Positions 31,624 to 31,705 of a stretch of DNA of 31,705 nt are shown in pieces. Source of the DNA: Bacteroidales bacterium (lineage in GTDB: Bacteria > Bacteroidota > Bacteroidia > Bacteroidales > Paludibacteraceae). The stretch spans positions 1-31,705 of the forward strand of contig CAAFXN010000111.1 of NCBI GenBank assembly GCA_900766775.1. The letters are read 5' to 3'. Within the stretch, counting starts at the first letter, position 1; every line of letters starts with the position of its first letter. The notes under the pieces are model-generated. The model ran no database searches and was not told the origin of the DNA. It saw only the letters and a program-made list of their open reading frames with translations. A program made the translations under genes and the position numbers.

Positions 31624-31692
31624 AATCCGAGAGCAATATGCTGCCCCCACAATGCAACAGTTTAGACGACCGTCTAAACTGTTGCATTTTTT
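31624..31692 (+). ncRNA. Candidate short RNA ending in a perfect hairpin terminator
   Basis: From the expected start near 31624 the transcript would be about 69 bases. It would hold a small AGCA/TGCT hairpin at 31632-31642 and an 18-bp perfect palindrome (31651-31668 with 31671-31688, centre AC) followed by TTTTTT. There is no open reading frame of note. It could be a small RNA, a premature terminator (attenuator) for a gene beyond the contig end, or only a terminator boundary. The contig stops 13 bp later. Confidence 0.5.
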
Positions 31693-31705
31693 ATGCCCTT
31701 TTCCC

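Overview
The window is the start of a metagenome-type contig from a Bacteroidales bacterium; the genus cannot be fixed from sequence alone. Three things support this: ten promoters of the Bacteroidetes type (TTTG, about 20 bp, TAnnTTTG), lineage-typical genes (BT_3928-like DoxX protein, tandem DUF1599 protein, EF-G2 paralogue, four-helix bundle protein), and a complete Bacteroides-style beta-mannobiose pathway. The first 27 bases are Illumina adapter, so the left edge is an assembly artefact and the first gene is cut.

Layout. 30-5869: mannan operon (CE7 esterase, GH26 mannanase lipoprotein, GH130 mannosylglucose phosphorylase, GPH sugar transporter, mannobiose/cellobiose 2-epimerase), followed by manA (6043-7017). 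7018-7951: non-coding, with two terminators, tRNA-Thr(CGT) and an 11-bp repeat array. 7952-9715 (minus): smpB and a CNNM/CBS membrane protein. 9841-12990 (plus): ruvA, DUF1599, BT_3928-like protein, tpiA. 13111-16022: gamma-class carbonic anhydrase and an EF-G2-type factor. 16023-16909: non-coding, with a strong terminator, a short promoter-to-terminator RNA, REP-like palindromes, a large inverted repeat and a second 11-bp array. 16910-17845: secreted protein. 17922-20196 (minus): a lipoprotein and a DUF389 membrane protein. 20423-29258 (plus): nitroreductase, pdxA, four-helix bundle protein, alaS, gtrA, guanine deaminase, phosphohexomutase. 29367-31148 (minus): small membrane protein and tyrS. 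31149-31705: tyrS promoter, a 13-unit 11-bp array, and another promoter with a terminator close behind it.

How the genes work together. GH26 and CE7 trim acetylated mannan outside the cytoplasm. The transporter imports mannobiose, the epimerase makes mannosyl-glucose, and GH130 phosphorolyses it to mannose 1-phosphate and glucose. A phosphohexomutase (possibly the one at 27483) and ManA bring the sugar into glycolysis, where TpiA acts. The rest is housekeeping.

The most unusual content is non-coding. (1) Three arrays of phased 11-bp units each lie 171-187 bp upstream of a promoter and in the same orientation as it. (2) Perfect 32-bp direct repeats bracket a four-helix bundle gene inserted in the alaS leader. 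(3) A short GAACCAAG-type repeat occurs in the same reading frame inside or at the end of four coding sequences. (4) There are two short promoter-terminator units, one of which resembles the Bacteroidales-1 RNA.
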